Origin: an uncultured Eubacteriales bacterium
GTDB lineage: Bacteria > Bacillota > Clostridia > Oscillospirales > Oscillospiraceae
Assembly: GCA_900549485.1 (NCBI GenBank)
Contig: UROG01000059.1
Coordinates: forward strand, 1-6,326
DNA length: 6,326 nt
Reading direction: 5' to 3'
How positions within the stretch are numbered: position 1 is the first letter of the stretch; every line of letters begins with the position of its first letter. The position numbers were made by a program, and so were the translations under genes. Shown piece after piece: positions 6,207-6,326 of this stretch. Below the pieces are notes generated by a model. It was not told the DNA's origin. It saw only the letters and a list, made by a program, of their open reading frames with translations, and searched no databases.

Positions 6207-6238
6207 CTGAGCCGTGCGGAGAAACCCGCACGGCTCAG
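6207..6238 (+). terminator. Long perfect hairpin after the GNAT gene, probable terminator with poor U-tract
   Basis: CTGAGCCGTGCGG (6207-6219) pairs perfectly over 13 bp with CCGCACGGCTCAG (6226-6238) around a 6-base loop, 14 nt after the stop codon. The downstream sequence is CTTGTC, so the T-tract is weak. It abuts the next palindrome with one base between them. A terminator function is likely from position and stability, but not canonical. Confidence 0.6.
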
Positions 6239-6239
6239 C

Positions 6240-6272
6240 TTGTCAAAGAACCTCATTGAGGTTCTTTGACAA
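6240..6272. repeat. 33-bp near-perfect palindrome (16-bp arms, 1-base centre)
   Basis: TTGTCAAAGAACCTCA (6240-6255) is followed by a single T and its exact reverse complement (6257-6272). Unlike a terminator stem it is A/T-rich and has essentially no loop, which suits a DNA palindrome (repeat element, recombination or protein-binding site) as much as an RNA hairpin. AAAA follows at 6273. Whether it recurs elsewhere in the genome cannot be seen here. Confidence 0.8.
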
Positions 6273-6300
6273 AAAGGCTGCACTGCGCTCTGTGCCTCGG

Positions 6301-6321
6301 TTGTTCGCCGCAGGCGAACAA
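6301..6321. repeat. 9-bp inverted repeat with GCA loop at the right edge
   Basis: TTGTTCGCC (6301-6309) and GGCGAACAA (6313-6321) form a perfect stem around GCA. The bases between the previous palindrome and this one (6273-6300) include a further short GCAC/GTGC pairing (6280-6283 with 6292-6295). No coding sequence is supported in 6193-6326, and the element may continue beyond the window. Confidence 0.65.
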
Positions 6322-6326
6322 TTCGA

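Noticed and set aside
6193..6326. CRISPR-like repeats or a small RNA gene at the right edge
   Set aside because: The palindromes differ in sequence from one another and there is no regular repeat-spacer pattern. No tRNA-like cloverleaf or promoter was recognised.

Overview
The window looks like a chromosomal segment of a low-to-mid GC Gram-positive, most likely an anaerobic clostridial lineage (Oscillospiraceae/Ruminococcaceae type). Reasons: strong GGAGG-type ribosome binding sites before most genes, a secreted S11 D-Ala-D-Ala carboxypeptidase with a Gram-positive signal peptide, a ComEA-type helix-hairpin-helix protein, an OmpR/PhoR-type two-component pair, and an acidic zinc-ribbon protein of a kind I associate with Clostridia directly after efp. 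The lineage is an inference from gene content; there is no rRNA marker.

Layout. Positions 1-93 hold the very end of an unidentified rightward gene and its strong intrinsic terminator. Positions 114-1670 (minus strand) encode a DacF/PBP5-like carboxypeptidase with a true C-terminal membrane helix and a long arginine-rich tail. A 164-bp divergent intergenic region (1671-1834) carries a good promoter for the carboxypeptidase and a small palindrome. Rightward from there runs a probable three-gene operon: a short ComEA-like protein (1835-2218), a response regulator (2274-2966) and its sensor kinase (2991-4388). A well-formed promoter at 4428-4456 then drives efp (4498-5055), which ends in a canonical terminator (5081-5113). 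Next are a very acidic, arginine-free, cysteine-rich zinc-ribbon protein (5166-5672) and an ElaA-like GNAT acetyltransferase (5755-6192). The last 120 bases are a dense run of three perfect or near-perfect palindromes with no recognisable gene.

Function. The left half concerns the cell envelope and signalling: peptidoglycan trimming, a membrane-anchored DNA-binding hairpin protein, and a membrane sensor with its transcription factor. The efp half is translation plus two small accessory proteins. Nothing proves that the two-component system controls the neighbouring dac or comEA-like genes; adjacency and the shared divergent region only make it worth testing. I see no CRISPR array, tRNA, rRNA, transposase or phage gene, and no clear case for a new multi-gene system. 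The less ordinary items are the right-hand palindrome cluster, the acidic Cys-rich protein, the carboxypeptidase tail, and two GC-rich intergenic hairpins that lack U-tracts.
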